A stretch of DNA of 64,000 nt, from assembly GCA_019417325.1 (NCBI GenBank), contig DXVO01000024.1, forward strand, positions 124,001 to 188,000. The letters run 5' to 3'. Positions 8,284 through 17,132 of this stretch are shown here, in pieces. The stretch's first letter is position 1; the number at the start of each line of letters is the position of its first letter. The translations under genes and the position numbers were made by a program. The DNA is from Parabacteroides sp. GTDB lineage: Bacteria; Bacteroidota; Bacteroidia; Bacteroidales; Tannerellaceae. The notes under the pieces are model-generated. The model was not told the origin of the DNA, ran no database searches, and saw only the letters and a list, made by a program, of their open reading frames with translations.

Positions 8284-9360
8284 TTATAATTGATTCTCAT
8301 AATCAAAAGCAGACATCTGTTCAATCAGTTTCTGTTCTGCTTTTATCAGGGCATCTGCCGAACCAACAGAACCGGCGATATAGCTTTTAGCGATAGGAGT
8401 AATAAATATATCCGCATACGTCGTTTCATCAATAACAGGAATGGCACTGGGCTTTTCCACATTATCTTTTAATTCTCCACGGATGGCATAAGCTATCTGG
8501 TTGGCATCATCGCTAATGGCAATGGCTACGGTTTCCATCAGGCTGAATGTCCGTGCCTGGTTAGTCGTAATACGCCAATTGATAATGGCTTTAGCCAGAG
8601 CGGGTATCAGTTCATCCCGTTTTTCCTTCGGGCAAATCAGACATTTACCAAAGATATTCTGTCCTTCAACCCAGCCTAAATCCCGGAGTTTCGCTTCTAT
8701 CTCAGGGAATAGTTCCGGTTCCAGCTTATTGGTGGAGACACAGAACAGCGTTCTCAAATCGATGGCTATATCATATACAAAAAGACCGGATGCCCGTGTC
8801 TGCTCCTGTATAAATGCCCGGTTCGGGAGTGTCCTTCTTTTACTTACCAGCCATTCGTCCAACTCTTCTTTTGTCAATTCATCGCCCCGCTTCTTACCAT
8901 CCGACCAATACACCTTAACGATATGGCGGTCAGGATGGGAAGTCCGGTCGAAGGTTATATCTTCCGTTGGAGATTCTATTCCCCCTAATAAAGGATGAAG
9001 CGGGCGCATTGCCGAAACCGACAGCGGGCTACGCCTTTTAGCAATCATGCCCCCACCGCTTTCTATCTTCATATAGCCTCCCAATAACTGGTCGGCAAAC
9101 GAAGGGTCGCAGGGAGAATGAGGTTCTTTCTGGTTCGCTTTATTATCCTTGTCCTTCTTATCGATTTCCCAATTAAAGGTTATCGCGGCAAAAGGCATAT
9201 TCAATGCTTCGATAATGGAGCGTTTCACCTGCTGCCCACTGGAATAGGCGATTCGTTTATTGAACTGAGGGTCATAATAATATTTCTGTCCGTCGTTTAC
9301 ACCAAACACCGTATGTTCCGCATGGCGAAGTCCCCGTAAATAGATAAATGGATTATTCAT
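8284..9360 (-). CDS. cas7: Cas7-family backbone protein (Cst2/DevR-like)
   Basis: 358 residues from MNNPFIYLRGLRHAEH. I chose this start over an upstream in-frame Met at 9411 because GLRH.....GVND is the usual N-terminus of this Cas7 group and the upstream residues overlap cas8. The protein would form the helical backbone of the Cascade surveillance complex, binding crRNA along the spacer. The N-terminal beta strand, SSGQQVKRSIIEAL and the Gly-rich GGGMIAKRRSPLS thumb-like region fit a Cas7 RRM fold. It is the last gene of the cas6-cas5-cas3-cas8-cas7 operon and lies 19 bases after cas8. The frame is intact. In known I-B loci Cas7 usually sits before Cas5, so its last place here is unusual. 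Confidence 0.85.
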   Translation of the reverse strand: MNNPFIYLRGLRHAEHTVFGVNDGQKYYYDPQFNKRIAYSSGQQVKRSIIEALNMPFAAITFNWEIDKKDKDNKANQKEPHSPCDPSFADQLLGGYMKIESGGGMIAKRRSPLSVSAMRPLHPLLGGIESPTEDITFDRTSHPDRHIVKVYWSDGKKRGDELTKEELDEWLVSKRRTLPNRAFIQEQTRASGLFVYDIAIDLRTLFCVSTNKLEPELFPEIEAKLRDLGWVEGQNIFGKCLICPKEKRDELIPALAKAIINWRITTNQARTFSLMETVAIAISDDANQIAYAIRGELKDNVEKPSAIPVIDETTYADIFITPIAKSYIAGSVGSADALIKAEQKLIEQMSAFDYENQL

Positions 9361-9379
9361 GATATTATATTTAGTTTTT

Positions 9380-10699
9380 TCAATTCTTTGATTTCCAATA
9401 GACATATTCAAAATCGATTAAGGCGATAAACAAAGGGAACTTGTCTGCCGGCATAACCAAAACCTCTTTCACCATATTCCTGAACACATCGGCATTTGCC
9501 GGTTCATACGCTATCACCTCTTTGAGTTTGTTGACCAAGGTATCCAACTTGCTTGCCTTTCTTATCTCTTTCGATAAAACGGAAAATACGGTCCTGCCCT
9601 TTTCCGAGGTATTCTCAAACTCAATCAAAGCCCGGGCTATTTTTGTTGCCTGCTCCATCAATTCTGTTTTGTTTATCATAGCTATCATCCATATTTTATA
9701 TAGTTCATACTTTAGATACGACTCCCGGTCTGAAAACTTATAGTCTTTTCCCTGCGCATATGGCATTGAACCGACCGGGAGGTATTGCCTTAGCCTATCC
9801 GGTTCTATCGCCCTTAAACCGATAGTGCCCAGTTTACATGCCGACTTAAAAGTATAATACGGCTCCAATGCCTCTATTGCTTTATCCGAGAGGATGGTTT
9901 CCGCTGCGTCTACAAAAAGTCTATCCCTAAGGTCGAACAGCGAGTGTATCTCCGGCAGATAGATATTTATAAAACCTAAAGTCGTGTTCGTCTGCGACAG
10001 GTTATACGCATAAGCGGTTATCGTCTTCCGGGGATATTTTAACGACAATGCCATTACGACAGAAAGCCAAAGTCCGGATTGGATTGCAAGACGCCCCTTT
10101 ACCTCTACCGGAGTGATATAAAAACCTCTTTCCGGAGATTGGGCGTTAAAACTTTCCTCGCAGCCATGACATAGCCAGTGCCCGTTCCATGTTTCTATCT
10201 GTTTATCCTTTATTGCCGGAGTCTGGTTCAGATATTTGCGATAGATTTCCCATCCCCGGAACAGATGCCATAACACTTCCGGCTCATCTATCAGCATGAC
10301 AAATCCCCCACTTACACCAATGGCAAGCGCTTCGCCTATCCATGAAGCATACATCTCGTTTGCATCAATCGAAGCGTGGATGTCCGATACCTGACCGGAA
10401 GTAGTACCTCCCGAATCCTTAGCTGCATATCCTACAAAGATGGACATGTTCGGTTCGTCGCCGGCTATTGCCTCCTGCAAGTTATGGAACTGCGCCAATG
10501 GCTTGCTGCCGTATTTCTTTACATCTTCGCTTCTGGGTTTCTGAAAAAAAGGTGAATTGCTTACATGCATCAAATGCCTGTCGTCATTGAAGAACAGGGG
10601 AAAGAATACCTGTTCAAAAAAATCGCAGGCAGAGAGGCTTGTGTGCATCCGCTCATTATATATCTTCAGAAACTTTTTACCTATATAGCTTGTGTACAT
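9380..10699 (-). CDS. cas8: Cas8-like large subunit (Cst1-like, CxxC zinc motif)
   Basis: 439 residues starting MYTSYIGKKFLKIYNE, the N-terminal signature of the Cst1-type large subunit. A CHGC pair near residue 178 is half of the CxxC..CxxC zinc site named for the family; I see no clear second CxxC, so the zinc site may be incomplete. The C-terminus (EVLVMPADKFPLFIALIDFEY) is typical. The protein should recognise the PAM and hold the Cascade complex together. It overlaps the end of cas3 by 19 bases and is followed closely by cas7. Assignment to subtype I-B rests on this protein, Cas7 and the repeat type; gene order does not match standard I-B. Confidence 0.8.
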   Translation of the reverse strand: MYTSYIGKKFLKIYNERMHTSLSACDFFEQVFFPLFFNDDRHLMHVSNSPFFQKPRSEDVKKYGSKPLAQFHNLQEAIAGDEPNMSIFVGYAAKDSGGTTSGQVSDIHASIDANEMYASWIGEALAIGVSGGFVMLIDEPEVLWHLFRGWEIYRKYLNQTPAIKDKQIETWNGHWLCHGCEESFNAQSPERGFYITPVEVKGRLAIQSGLWLSVVMALSLKYPRKTITAYAYNLSQTNTTLGFINIYLPEIHSLFDLRDRLFVDAAETILSDKAIEALEPYYTFKSACKLGTIGLRAIEPDRLRQYLPVGSMPYAQGKDYKFSDRESYLKYELYKIWMIAMINKTELMEQATKIARALIEFENTSEKGRTVFSVLSKEIRKASKLDTLVNKLKEVIAYEPANADVFRNMVKEVLVMPADKFPLFIALIDFEYVYWKSKN

Positions 10700-12861
10700 A
10701 TTGTTGTAAGATTAGATGATTCGACTACCCGTAATCCGTAAATCTCATACGCTTCCTGGCTCACCGGAACGACAAAAGGATTCGACCCGATACCATCCAA
10801 CTGTTCATAGCCGGATGCATGCCGGGTGATAAACTTCCAGTTCACAGGTATCTCCATCTGTATTCGTTCCTCCCAACCTGCCTGGATATACCGTTCCCTG
10901 TCCGAAGCCAGAATACATGTAGCAGTGTCTATGCCGAGTGCTTTTAGCAGAATGGCTTCCGAGCGGCTTGTCAGCTTCATCAAAGAGAACAGACCGTCCT
11001 TATAAGCCAAGTGGATGTCTATCTCTTTTGTATCCGATTCTTTATACACCTCATCGAGCATTCCCTGCAAATTACGTTCCTGCAGGACTTCGCCTTTATC
11101 GGGCAATTGGTCGAAACTGCGTTGCAGTATATCCTTTTTATAGGGTAATGCGTTCCCATCGGGAGCAATGACATGGATTGGTTTACAGGTTCTCAAAGCG
11201 GGTGGCAACCGTTTTCTGTTTATCCTTCCGAATCGCTGAATCAGGCTATCCAAAGGAGCGCACTGCGTAATCATCCGGTCGAAACTTATGTCCAGACTTA
11301 CCTCTACGACTTGTGTGGATACTACCAGACAAGGGGATTTGCCACAGCCGTATGCTTCACTGTCGAACTCCGTTTTCAATTGTCTTTCCAATCGAACCCG
11401 GTCGCCCCGCTTAAAGCGCGCATGTATGAGCATCATCGGTATATCCGGATATTCCGCTTTAAATGTTTCATAGGCTTGCTGGGCTTTCAAGACCGTGTTG
11501 TAAATCACCAGTACCTTTTCCTGCTGCTTAAAGGCATGGGACAAGATTTCCGGAATACCACGCTCGTCCTTCATCTTATAAATGCGGTGGCGGTTGTAGG
11601 AATCCAATTGCTCGCCGGTCAGGCGAACTTCATAGACCTTGTCTTTGCCCCCTAACAGTTCGAGCAGCTTTTTATATAACCGGGTAGACATTGTTGCCGT
11701 ACCGATATGGATACGGCAATCGAATTTTAATAAAACCTTTACGATTTCAAGTACCATTGCCTGTGAATAATCCGAATAGGTATGAATCTCATCCAGAATT
11801 ATATCACAGCCTTTTATATCCAGCAACATGCTCTCGAATCCGGTCGTTCCGAAAATGATTGAAGATAATTGATGGGGCGTCAGCACCTTTACCGACGAAC
11901 CGGCTAATGGTTGCAACATCCTTTCTTCCACATTATCCCCTACCGTAATCCTGGAGGTTGCATGCAATAAGCGGACATCCTTATTCGGTATGGTAGCCTT
12001 CAACCGTTCCCACATGGCATTAATCGATGCCTGAAAAGGAAGGGTATAGAATATACGTCCCTTGCATCTCCTCAACAGGAAGTCTGTCTTCCCCGAACCG
12101 GTTGAGGCAACAACCAACGTATGCATCCGTTTATCGTCCGCCGGTATCTTTGATAAAGGATATAAATCATTCTCCCGCTGCAAGTCGAAATAATAAGATA
12201 AATCCGGCTTCTCGAATAAGCGGGTAAGTTCCTTCGATGTGTTTGACGAGAAAGCGGAAGCGAAATGGTCTGCCGCCATCAGTAAACCCCGCCAGGCAGA
12301 CCAGTCGTAAGTCTGCCGTTTACAATAATCGACGGCATAGAGCAGGGCACGTCTTGCCTCCTCTTTGGATATGCTTGTACAGGGATAACCCAATCTATGC
12401 AGTATCTCCAAACCATACACACTCCATGCTTCCCAATCCTGCAAATGATTCCCGACCCAATTCCGGTCTTTTGTGGCAAGGTCTAAGATTCCCCCGCCTT
12501 TAACATCTCCTTTTATGGGCTTATGGTGGGCAACCACCATCTCTATCAGAATATTCCATTCCGATTCGGGGAAAGCCGGAAGGAATGCCAAGGAGGATAA
12601 CTCATGCCTGTGAACAAACTGATTTCCACTGTTTACCGGAGAGTCGTCCGTTTCTTCACGCAACCGCTTTTGTGAAGACGGATGCGCCTTACCCAAATCA
12701 TGCAGTGCTGCCCCCTTTCTTGCCAGACTCACATCAAAAGGGTAATGCATGTATTTGGCAAAGACTTCTACTGCCCACACGACAAACTGCGAATGGTCTG
12801 ACAAAGTAGTTCCACCGTGCTCTTTACTTTTGGCTAATATGTCATCGAGCGATTTTGTCAT
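10681..12861 (-). CDS. cas3: Cas3 nuclease-helicase
   Basis: 726 residues, HD domain first and helicase second. HD-nuclease residues are in place: H23, H54-D55 (LHDLGK), H84/H86 (HRHE) and H112-H113 (AHHK). The helicase part has Walker A (VVASTGSGKTD), DEIH, the GTATMS motif III region, and motifs V/VI (STQVVEVSLDISF and QRFGRINRK). The enzyme unwinds and degrades DNA after Cascade binds its target. All key residues look intact, so the interference arm is probably active. The start ATG overlaps the cas5 stop as ATGA, and the 3' end overlaps cas8. Confidence 0.95.
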   Translation of the reverse strand: MTKSLDDILAKSKEHGGTTLSDHSQFVVWAVEVFAKYMHYPFDVSLARKGAALHDLGKAHPSSQKRLREETDDSPVNSGNQFVHRHELSSLAFLPAFPESEWNILIEMVVAHHKPIKGDVKGGGILDLATKDRNWVGNHLQDWEAWSVYGLEILHRLGYPCTSISKEEARRALLYAVDYCKRQTYDWSAWRGLLMAADHFASAFSSNTSKELTRLFEKPDLSYYFDLQRENDLYPLSKIPADDKRMHTLVVASTGSGKTDFLLRRCKGRIFYTLPFQASINAMWERLKATIPNKDVRLLHATSRITVGDNVEERMLQPLAGSSVKVLTPHQLSSIIFGTTGFESMLLDIKGCDIILDEIHTYSDYSQAMVLEIVKVLLKFDCRIHIGTATMSTRLYKKLLELLGGKDKVYEVRLTGEQLDSYNRHRIYKMKDERGIPEILSHAFKQQEKVLVIYNTVLKAQQAYETFKAEYPDIPMMLIHARFKRGDRVRLERQLKTEFDSEAYGCGKSPCLVVSTQVVEVSLDISFDRMITQCAPLDSLIQRFGRINRKRLPPALRTCKPIHVIAPDGNALPYKKDILQRSFDQLPDKGEVLQERNLQGMLDEVYKESDTKEIDIHLAYKDGLFSLMKLTSRSEAILLKALGIDTATCILASDRERYIQAGWEERIQMEIPVNWKFITRHASGYEQLDGIGSNPFVVPVSQEAYEIYGLRVVESSNLTTICTQAI

Positions 12862-13454
12862 ATAAGATGGTTTCGGATGGGATTGCCCGTTACATACAGT
12901 TTTCCATACATCGCTTCCGAATTGCCGTACCGGTTATATCCGGATTTAAATCCATTGTCCTCGTCTGTGGCAATCCATTCGAATCCTTCTATTTGCTCAA
13001 ATGCCTCTTCCGGCATTTCTACAGGCCGTTCAGGCAGAAGTATATCTTCATTCCGGCACAGGCAGACCGATTGCCGGGAAGCCCGTAACGCATCTTCTTC
13101 ATTTGCGAAAGCCAAATATAAATGGGGATATAGAAGAACGCCCCGGGTAATGATACTGATATTTTTAGGCAGATAATAAACGCGTCCCTGACTGTCCGTC
13201 TTCCTCTCTTTAACGAAACCGCCTTTGGACCAGGTCCGTTCCAGTTGGGAATCCAGACCGCAATAGTTCAACCGGTACCGGCATATCTTACGGACCGTAC
13301 CGTTTTCATGGAGCAGTTCGGGAAACAGTTTCTTTTCAATGCCCTCCAATGTGGATGCAACCAAAAACTGCTGGCTGAATGTTTCGCCATCGCGTACGGC
13401 AGTCCAGGGTTTGATAAACCCGAACGGTCCTGTATATTTCACTACATAATACAT
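12858..13454 (-). CDS. cas5: Cas5 subunit of Cascade
   Basis: 198 residues starting MYYVVKYTGPFGFIKPWTAV. The N-terminal beta strand followed by G..GF.KPW..VRDGETFSQQFL and then STLEGIEKKL fits the Cas5 pattern, where the strand is followed by a P..S...G helix. Cas5 binds the 5' handle of the crRNA. An in-frame Met at 13571 would overlap cas6 by 33 codons. The chosen ATG at 13454 is preceded by AGGAGG, lies 17 bases after cas6 and gives the family's usual length. The 3' end overlaps cas3 by four bases (ATGA). Confidence 0.75.
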   Translation of the reverse strand: MYYVVKYTGPFGFIKPWTAVRDGETFSQQFLVASTLEGIEKKLFPELLHENGTVRKICRYRLNYCGLDSQLERTWSKGGFVKERKTDSQGRVYYLPKNISIITRGVLLYPHLYLAFANEEDALRASRQSVCLCRNEDILLPERPVEMPEEAFEQIEGFEWIATDEDNGFKSGYNRYGNSEAMYGKLYVTGNPIRNHLI

Positions 13455-13471
13455 CCTGTCCTCCTTCTTTA

Positions 13472-14134
13472 TTAATATAACGAACCAAAACCTGCCCCGG
13501 TCATATTTCCCAGACCGACAGACCAGGCAAATGCTTTTGTCTCGGGTTTGCCCTGGATAAATACCGGACACATACTACCTTTAATTCCGATACCATGAAT
13601 GGACGTCATCTTTACTTTCTTATTCTGATAGGATACATCGAACCGGATGTCCAATGTATTATCTTCGGGAAGGCCGGCTATCTGCATTTTATGTTTCAGG
13701 GTTTCCACCAGCAGGGAACCGGCATCCTTATCATCATAGGTATAGTATTTGGAAGATTTGTCTGCCAGTTGTCTTTTGATAAATACCGGGCTTGCCAGTT
13801 TAAAATATTCCTGTTCGGAAAAGTCCGGAACATCCTGAAGCGTCACGTCCTTTACCTGCAAGCCTAAAAACATTTCAGGGTCGGCCAGAATGGTTCTCAC
13901 TATCTTCTTTATATAGGTTTCGTCATAAAAACTGATAAACCACTTCGCCCCGTTCCGGAAGTTATAGCCATTCGTTGCCAGGTTACCGTTTTGCAGCCAG
14001 GAAAAAGAGTACAGGGAAATCTTATCGTGGATGTCATTATCTCCTATCCATTTATGTAGGGTTCCTATCAGTTTCTGCTGATAGTCGAAGTGGATGATTC
14101 CTTTGTTTGGTGTAGTGGTCAGGTGTATTCTCAT
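13472..14134 (-). CDS. cas6: Cas6 crRNA-processing endoribonuclease
   Basis: 220 residues from MRIHLTTTPN; an upstream Met at 14158 gives an unlikely eight-residue extension. The C-terminus, KAFAWSVGLGNMTGAGFGSLY, is the glycine-rich loop that defines Cas6 proteins. The N-terminal region contains the common HKW.....H segment, with His residues that could serve in catalysis. Cas6 cuts repeat RNA to leave an eight-nucleotide 5' handle, here expected to be ATTGAAAT. It is the first gene of the cas operon, after a 190-bp gap downstream of gltA that contains a 22-bp palindromic array. Since every repeat in the array differs, Cas6 would have to tolerate variable repeat sequence. Confidence 0.85.
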   Translation of the reverse strand: MRIHLTTTPNKGIIHFDYQQKLIGTLHKWIGDNDIHDKISLYSFSWLQNGNLATNGYNFRNGAKWFISFYDETYIKKIVRTILADPEMFLGLQVKDVTLQDVPDFSEQEYFKLASPVFIKRQLADKSSKYYTYDDKDAGSLLVETLKHKMQIAGLPEDNTLDIRFDVSYQNKKVKMTSIHGIGIKGSMCPVFIQGKPETKAFAWSVGLGNMTGAGFGSLY

Positions 14135-14236
14135 ATAGTTTATTCGTTTGTTACACAATCAAGTTACTAATTAAGCAAATAAATTCAAGGTTTACATACG
14201 AATCGGCAGAAAATATCGAGGCACACAGATATAAAC

Positions 14237-14302
14237 ATAACTATGGCTTTCCCAAATCATAGTTATCATTTTGGAAAATCATAACTATGATTCGAAAAAG
14301 CC
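14237..14302. repeat. 22-bp palindromic tandem array, copy C (3 units)
   Basis: Three 22-bp units start at 14237, 14259 and 14281. Units carry ATAACTATG or its complement CATAGTTAT, so the whole block also folds as nested inverted repeats (CATAGTTAT at 14258-14266 against ATAACTATG at 14281-14289). It lies between the 3' end of gltA and the cas operon. Confidence 0.75.
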
Positions 14303-14324
14303 ATACCTTAGCAGTCGTTATCAA

Positions 14325-15668
14325 TCAACGTTCTTTTATAGGGATATATTCCTGTTCATCCAGTACATTCTTGTAAGCCGGACGGATGATACGCTTGCCT
14401 TCGAAGTTCAATTCTTCAATCCGGTGTGCCGTCCATCCTACGATACGTGCCATTGCAAACAACGGGGTATAGATTTCCTGCGGCAAACCGATCATCTCAT
14501 ATACAAAGCCAGAATAGAAGTCTACGTTGGAAGATACTTTCTTCTTGGTTCCTTTATGTTTGGCGAAACATTCGATAGCACGTTCTTCCAGCAATTCGAG
14601 GAAGGCAAATTCTTCTTCACGCCCTTTCTCCTTTGCCAGGTCGCGGGCAAGCTCTTTCAGCACAACGGCGCGAGGGTCCGAAATGGTATATACCGCATGT
14701 CCGATACCATAAATCAAACCGGATTTATTATATACTTCCTTATTCAGCATACGCATGAAATAGGTATCGATTTCATCCACATTCGTCCAGTCCCGGATAT
14801 TCTCTTTCAGGTGATGGAACATGTCGACAACCTGGATATTGGCACCACCATGCAACGGGCCTTTCAACGAACCGATACCTGCTGCTATAGAGGAGTAAGT
14901 ATCCGTACCGGTAGAGCTGGTCACACGAACGGTAAAGGTAGAGTTGTTACCACCTCCGTGCTCAGCCTGCAATACCAGCAATAAGTCCAGTGTACGGGCA
15001 TCCAACTCGGTATATTCGCGTTTCAACATATGAAGGAAGTTCTCTGCAATAGAAAGGTTTTCGTGCGGATGACGGATATGCAGGGAACGTCCCTGCTGGC
15101 TGTGGCGGAAGATATTGTAAGCGTAAGCAATAATTGTAGGGAACCGGGAGATTAGTTCGATAGACTGACGCATCAGGTTATCGCGGGAAGTATCATCCGG
15201 ATTCGGATCGAACGTATACATTTCGAGTACGCTACGAGACAGGATATTCATGATGTTCTGTCCTTCCAGGTCGAGGATATTCATCTTTGTCTTCTGTTCC
15301 AAAGGCATATTATCGCAGAGCAATTCCTTGAAGCCTGCCAGTTCTTCCTTGTCAGGCAATTTGCCGGAAAGCAGCAGATAGGCTACTTCTTCAAAACCGA
15401 AACGTTTCTCGCTGATAAACGCATGTGCGAGGTCTTCCACATCATAACCACGGTAGAACAGTTTACCGGGTATGGCTTTCAGTCCGCCTTCCGGCAAACG
15501 TTCGTAACCCACTACATTACCAATCTTGGTCAATCCTACCAAAACGCCACTACCGTCTTCATTACGCAAACCCCGCTTCACATTATACATCGGGAACAGT
15601 TCGTTATCTATTTTACAGGCATCTCTGGATGCGTCGGACAGCTTATAAATGATATACTCTTTCTTCAT
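14325..15668 (-). CDS. gltA: Citrate synthase
   Basis: About 447 residues from MKKEYIIYKLSD (an ATG six bases upstream is also possible). It condenses oxaloacetate with acetyl-CoA. Family residues are visible: the YRGYDVEDLA motif, LHGGANIQVVDM (catalytic His of the substrate site), and GIGHAVYTISDPRA (second catalytic His), followed later by FYSGFVYEMIG. The protein is longer than the standard core, with about 60 extra N-terminal residues, as usual for Bacteroidales citrate synthases. It is the last gene of an acn-icd-gltA operon, 40 bases after icd. Confidence 0.95.
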   Translation of the reverse strand: MKKEYIIYKLSDASRDACKIDNELFPMYNVKRGLRNEDGSGVLVGLTKIGNVVGYERLPEGGLKAIPGKLFYRGYDVEDLAHAFISEKRFGFEEVAYLLLSGKLPDKEELAGFKELLCDNMPLEQKTKMNILDLEGQNIMNILSRSVLEMYTFDPNPDDTSRDNLMRQSIELISRFPTIIAYAYNIFRHSQQGRSLHIRHPHENLSIAENFLHMLKREYTELDARTLDLLLVLQAEHGGGNNSTFTVRVTSSTGTDTYSSIAAGIGSLKGPLHGGANIQVVDMFHHLKENIRDWTNVDEIDTYFMRMLNKEVYNKSGLIYGIGHAVYTISDPRAVVLKELARDLAKEKGREEEFAFLELLEERAIECFAKHKGTKKKVSSNVDFYSGFVYEMIGLPQEIYTPLFAMARIVGWTAHRIEELNFEGKRIIRPAYKNVLDEQEYIPIKER

Positions 15669-15714
15669 TGTCATACTTTTTTATACTCATTATTCATGTA
15701 ATTCATATCCGGAA

Positions 15715-16974
15715 TCATAGTATGCTTACTATATATTCCCCAAATTCCTTTGTACCCATCGACTTTCCATCCGGCATAAAACGGGCCAGGTCATGAGTCG
15801 CTTTTCCTTCCGAAAAGGCACGTTCAAGCGCTGCCGTAATCAACAGGGCTGCTTCATTCCATCCCATATATTCGAGCATCATCACAGAGGATAATATCAG
15901 CGAACATGGATTCACCACATTCTTCCCTGCAATATTCGGAGCCGTACCGTGGGTGGCTTCAAAGATTGCATAGCCGCTGTCGTAATTGATATTGGCTCCC
16001 GGTGCGATACCGATACCGCCCACCATAGCAGCCAACTGGTCGGAGATATAGTCTCCGTTCAGGTTCAGTGTCGCTATGACTGAATATTCTTCGGGTATAA
16101 GCAATGTATTTTGCAGGAATGCATCGGCTATCACGTCTTTTATAACCACCTTGCCTTCATTCTCCGCGTCCAGCAAAGCCTGGGCTGCCGCATCCTCACC
16201 CTTTTCCTTCTTTATCTTGTCGTATTGCTGCCAGGTAAATGTTTTATCCGGAAACTCCCGTTCTGCCAAAGCATAGCCCCATAGTTTGAAACCTCCTTCG
16301 GTAAACTTCATTATGTTCCCCTTATGTACCAGTGTGACACTCGGCAGATGATGTACCAGGGCATATTCTATGGCAGCACGCACCAGACGCTCCGTACCTT
16401 CAATAGATACCGGCTTCACTCCAAATGCAGAGGTTTCAGGGAAACGAACTTTGGATACACCCATCTCTTCCGTAAGGAAACGAAGGAACTTTTCAGCCTC
16501 GGGAGTTCCCTGTTGCCATTCGATACCAGCATAAATATCTTCCGTATTCTCACGGAAAATGTACATATCCACTTTTTCCGGTTCCTTAATCGGAGTCACG
16601 ATTCCTTTAAACCAGCGGACGGGACGCAGGCAAACAAACAAATCGAGTGTCTGGCGAAGTGCCACGTTCAGGGAACGGATACCTCCGCCGATAGGCGTTG
16701 TAAGCGGGCCTTTAATGCCTATCATATACTCGCGGAAAGCCTCCATCGTTTCGTCAGGTAACCAGCTACCTGTCTGCTTGAATGCTTTTTCGCCTGCCAG
16801 GACTTCTTTCCATTCGATGAAACGGCTGCAACCATAGGCTCTGTCTACTGCCGCATTCACGATACGTTGGCTGACGGGAGTTATCTCCGCTCCCACTCCA
16901 TCTCCTTCTATATAGGGGATAGTTACTTTATTGGGGACAACCAATCGTCCCTCTTTTTTTACAATCTTCTCCAT
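15715..16974 (-). CDS. icd: Isocitrate dehydrogenase with atypical cofactor residues
   Basis: 419 residues, clearly of the Escherichia coli Icd type: IPYIEGDGVG, GPLTTPIGGGIRSLNVALRQ (substrate Ser), RENTEDIYAGIEW, LVHKGNIMKFTEGGFK, LNLNGDYISD and EATHGTAP are all present. It converts isocitrate to 2-oxoglutarate. The coenzyme site differs from E. coli: the Lys344-Tyr345 pair that binds the NADP phosphate is replaced by Asn-Ile (HGTAPNIAG), and Tyr391 by His, while Arg395 is kept. NAD-type enzymes carry Asp-Ile at the first pair, so NAD use or dual specificity is possible. The gene lies between acn and gltA. A five-unit palindromic array separates it from acn. Confidence 0.93.
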   Translation of the reverse strand: MEKIVKKEGRLVVPNKVTIPYIEGDGVGAEITPVSQRIVNAAVDRAYGCSRFIEWKEVLAGEKAFKQTGSWLPDETMEAFREYMIGIKGPLTTPIGGGIRSLNVALRQTLDLFVCLRPVRWFKGIVTPIKEPEKVDMYIFRENTEDIYAGIEWQQGTPEAEKFLRFLTEEMGVSKVRFPETSAFGVKPVSIEGTERLVRAAIEYALVHHLPSVTLVHKGNIMKFTEGGFKLWGYALAEREFPDKTFTWQQYDKIKKEKGEDAAAQALLDAENEGKVVIKDVIADAFLQNTLLIPEEYSVIATLNLNGDYISDQLAAMVGGIGIAPGANINYDSGYAIFEATHGTAPNIAGKNVVNPCSLILSSVMMLEYMGWNEAALLITAALERAFSEGKATHDLARFMPDGKSMGTKEFGEYIVSIL

Positions 16975-17007
16975 AAGCTATCTATTTGTTATTTCCCCGG
17001 TTATTTT

Positions 17008-17122
17008 TTATACGACATCCGTATGCGGGCGTATACGATACCCGTATGCTCTCGTATATGATGGTCGTATCCCCTCGCATACGACAACCGTATACGAAGG
17101 CATACGGGTATCGTATATCGGA
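17008..17122. repeat. 23-bp palindromic tandem array, copy D (5 units)
   Basis: Five 23-bp units start at 17008, 17031, 17054, 17077 and 17100, each of the form G(T/C)ATACGA..nCGTAT. The units are imperfect palindromes, so the transcript can fold in several ways. The array fills the gap between the acn stop codon and the icd start inside one operon. Confidence 0.85.
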
Positions 17123-17132
17123 ATACTACTTA

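Noticed and set aside
8055..8390. An open + strand frame of 111 codons across the CRISPR array
   Set aside because: It crosses repeats, spacers and the 3' end of cas7, and its repeated FQ(F/Y)QTVQL-type phrase is only the translation of the repeat. No independent support.
16975..17132. Array D as a second CRISPR array
   Set aside because: Units are 23 bp with no unique spacers between them; it is a plain tandem repeat with internal symmetry.
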